From Candidatus Thiodiazotropha endoloripes (GTDB lineage Bacteria > Pseudomonadota > Gammaproteobacteria > Chromatiales > Chromatiaceae): DNA of 64,000 bases. Position 1 is the first letter of the stretch, and each line of letters begins with the position of its first letter. The position numbers were made by a program, and so were the translations under genes. The notes below the pieces were generated by a model that made no database searches, was not told the DNA's origin, and saw only the letters and a program-made list of their open reading frames with translations. This document shows positions 62,604 to 64,000 of this stretch, piece after piece. The DNA is taken from the NCBI GenBank assembly GCA_001709035.1, contig LVKA01000015.1:222639-286638 (forward strand), given 5' to 3'.

Positions 62604-63237
62604 TGCCAGAGACAACATCCTGCAACGCCTGCGTGGCAATCGGGTCGACCTGGAGCAGCCAGAGCAAAACATACCCCCCTTGGAAGCCTGGAGTGCCGAA
62701 CAACGGATCACCCGGTTTACCGAGAACCAAGAGGCCGTTCACGGTGAAGTCCACACCCTGCCCGCTGACCAATGGATCGACTGGTTAGCGAAAGAGCTGC
62801 CCAAGCGGGGCCTGCATCAGGTCCTGACCGGTACAGGAGACACCGGCAACCAATTGGGCGCGAGTAACATCGAAAGCTGTGTATTTCATCAATACGATCA
62901 ACCGATCGAATCCTGGAAGCCCGAGCTCTTCTCACAGATCGATGTTGCGATCACCGGCAGCCGTTGTGGAATTGCCGAGACCGGCACCCTGGTACTCATG
63001 CCTGACCGGGATGAGCCACGCCTGATGTCCTTGGTGCCGCCGGTTCATATCGCTTTGCTGGATGCAACGAAACTCTATCAATCGTTTGCTGAAGTGATTG
63101 AGGAAGAACGGTGGGCCGATGGTCTGCCAACGAATACACTGTTGATATCAGGCCCCTCCAAGACAGCGGATATTGAGCAGACATTAGCTTATGGGATTCA
63201 TGGGCCTAAGCAACTTATTACACTGCTTTTAGTGTAA
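62596..63237 (+). CDS. lutC: L-lactate utilisation protein LutC/LldG
   Basis: 213 residues from the ATG at 62596 (MSSARDNILQRLRGN), overlapping the lutB stop (ATGAGTAG). DUF162/LUD domain with ITGSRCGIAETGTLVLM and GPSKTADIEQTLAYGIHGP at the C-terminus. Third component of the lactate oxidation complex. No lactate permease gene is visible before the tandem repeats begin. Confidence 0.93.
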   Translation: MSSARDNILQRLRGNRVDLEQPEQNIPPLEAWSAEQRITRFTENQEAVHGEVHTLPADQWIDWLAKELPKRGLHQVLTGTGDTGNQLGASNIESCVFHQYDQPIESWKPELFSQIDVAITGSRCGIAETGTLVLMPDRDEPRLMSLVPPVHIALLDATKLYQSFAEVIEEERWADGLPTNTLLISGPSKTADIEQTLAYGIHGPKQLITLLLV

Positions 63238-63320
63238 TGGGGATTTCCATTTCAATTGGTCCTATATATGGCTGAATTCTTTGTCTTACCGATAAGACTG
63301 AGGTCTTCCCGCACATGGGT

Positions 63321-64000
63321 GTGGGCTGAAGGTCGGGATTGATTCGCTACGCTCACCCCTTCGGGGCGCCTACGTTTCACTGCAGCGTCCTGCGTCGCTT
63401 CGCTCCTGGTGATTCGCTACGCTCACCCCTTCGGGGCGCCTTCGCTGCGCTGCGGCGTCGGCGTCACTTCGTTCCTTTCGAACGAAGGGTTCGAATCAAA
63501 TCCTCTCTCTCCGCCAATAAAAAAAGGGGCCAGTGGGTCTCCTTGGCTTGAGTGTGGGCTGAAGGTCGGGATTGATTCGCTACGCTCACCCCTTCGGGGC
63601 GCCTACGTTTCACTGCAGCGTCCTGCGTCGCTTCGCTCCTGGTGATTCGCTACGCTCACCCCTTCGGGGCGCCTTCGCTGCGCTGCGGCGTCGGCGTCAC
63701 TTCGTTCCTTTCGAACGAAGGGTTCGAATCAAATCCTCTCTCTCCGCCAATAAAAAAAGGGGCCAGTGGGTCTCCTTGGCTTGAGTGTGGGCTGAAGGTC
63801 GGGATTGATTCGCTACGCTCACCCCTTCGGGGCGCCTTCGCTGCGCTGCGGCGTCGGCGTCACTTCGTTCCTTTCGAACGAAGGGTTCGAATCAAATCCT
63901 CTCTCTCCGCCAATAAAAAAAGGGGCCAGTGGGTCTCCTTGGCTTGAGTGTGGGCTGAAGGTCGGGATTGATTCGCTACGCTCACCCCTTCGGGGCGCCT
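63321..64000. repeat. Tandem repeat array with tRNA-3'-end-like units
   Basis: Units begin at 63321, 63554, 63787 and 63950 (each GTGGGCTGAAGGTCGGGATT), giving periods of 233, 233 and 163 bases; the array continues past the window. A 233-base unit holds two partial subrepeats (GATTCGCTACGCTCACCCCT) 70 bases apart; the third unit has lost one. Each unit contains GGGTTCGAATC...CTCTCTCCGCCA (63487-63516, 63720-63749, 63883-63912), resembling the T-loop, acceptor strand and CCA end of a serine tRNA, but the T-stem does not pair, so it is not a functional tRNA. Open frames in the array are repeat artefacts. Confidence 0.85.

Noticed and set aside
63487..63516. A functional serine tRNA
   Set aside because: Only the T-loop-to-CCA portion is present and the T-stem bases do not pair.
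63339..63947. Repeated 70-101 codon frames in the tandem array
   Set aside because: They recur only because the DNA repeats; the sequence is palindrome-rich and shows no protein signature.
63321..64000. CRISPR array
   Set aside because: Units of 163-233 bases with no short repeat/unique spacer pattern and no cas genes.

Overview
The window looks like chromosome of a chemolithotrophic, sulfur-oxidising gammaproteobacterium, probably a Chromatiales/Sedimenticola/Thiodiazotropha-type lineage. The basis is a flavocytochrome c sulfide dehydrogenase pair (FccAB) close in sequence to the purple sulfur bacterial enzyme, gammaproteobacterial gene neighbourhoods (pepA-holC opposite lptFG) and a PpsA/PpsR pair. 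The lineage call is inference from remembered family sequences; no search was run.

Layout. 1-7.8 kb: 3' part of ppnN, an exported alpha/beta hydrolase, a secreted phospholipase A2-like protein with a small lipoprotein, an arsenic locus (arsR, a decayed arsC, acr3), a lipoprotein, a CNNM/CBS membrane protein and rraA. 7.9-13 kb: glyoxylate shunt, aceB-aceA on the minus strand with aceK divergent. 13-19.9 kb: a large hemerythrin-PAS-GGDEF-EAL-CZB signalling protein, a polyisoprenyl-phosphate sugar transferase, adk and an SLT-type lipoprotein. 20.2-34.4 kb: a long plus-strand cluster rnfB - pyruvate:ferredoxin oxidoreductase - rnfC-D-G-E-A - small Cys-rich membrane protein - ppsA - ppsR. 34.6-38.3 kb: class III nucleotide cyclase, TPR lipoprotein, DUF3943-like protein. 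38.8-44.3 kb: VOC protein, holC and pepA opposite lptF-lptG. 44.9-47.3 kb: carboxynorspermidine synthase and decarboxylase. 47.7-53.1 kb: HD-GYP protein, a four-gene overlapping minus-strand operon ending in lipocalin blc behind a palindromic promoter, and a DUF429 protein. 53.6-57.6 kb: a nine-heme cytochrome c/cytochrome b fusion with fccA and fccB. 57.6-63.2 kb: a diguanylate cyclase, then a PdhR/LldR-type regulator with lutABC for lactate oxidation. 63.3-64 kb: a tandem array of 233/163-bp units carrying a tRNA-3'-end-like sequence, running off the window.

How it fits together. The most striking unit is the Rnf-PFOR-PpsA-PpsR cluster. It puts the ferredoxin:NAD+ ion pump, the ferredoxin-linked enzyme joining acetyl-CoA + CO2 and pyruvate, and the pyruvate-to-PEP enzyme with its regulator in one run of co-directional genes. 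Together with the glyoxylate shunt and lactate-to-pyruvate oxidation nearby, the window is rich in acetyl-CoA/pyruvate/PEP node functions. A second notable unit is the FccAB sulfide dehydrogenase preceded by a membrane multiheme c-b protein that could link it to the quinone pool. No CRISPR array, complete insertion sequence, rRNA or intact tRNA gene was seen.
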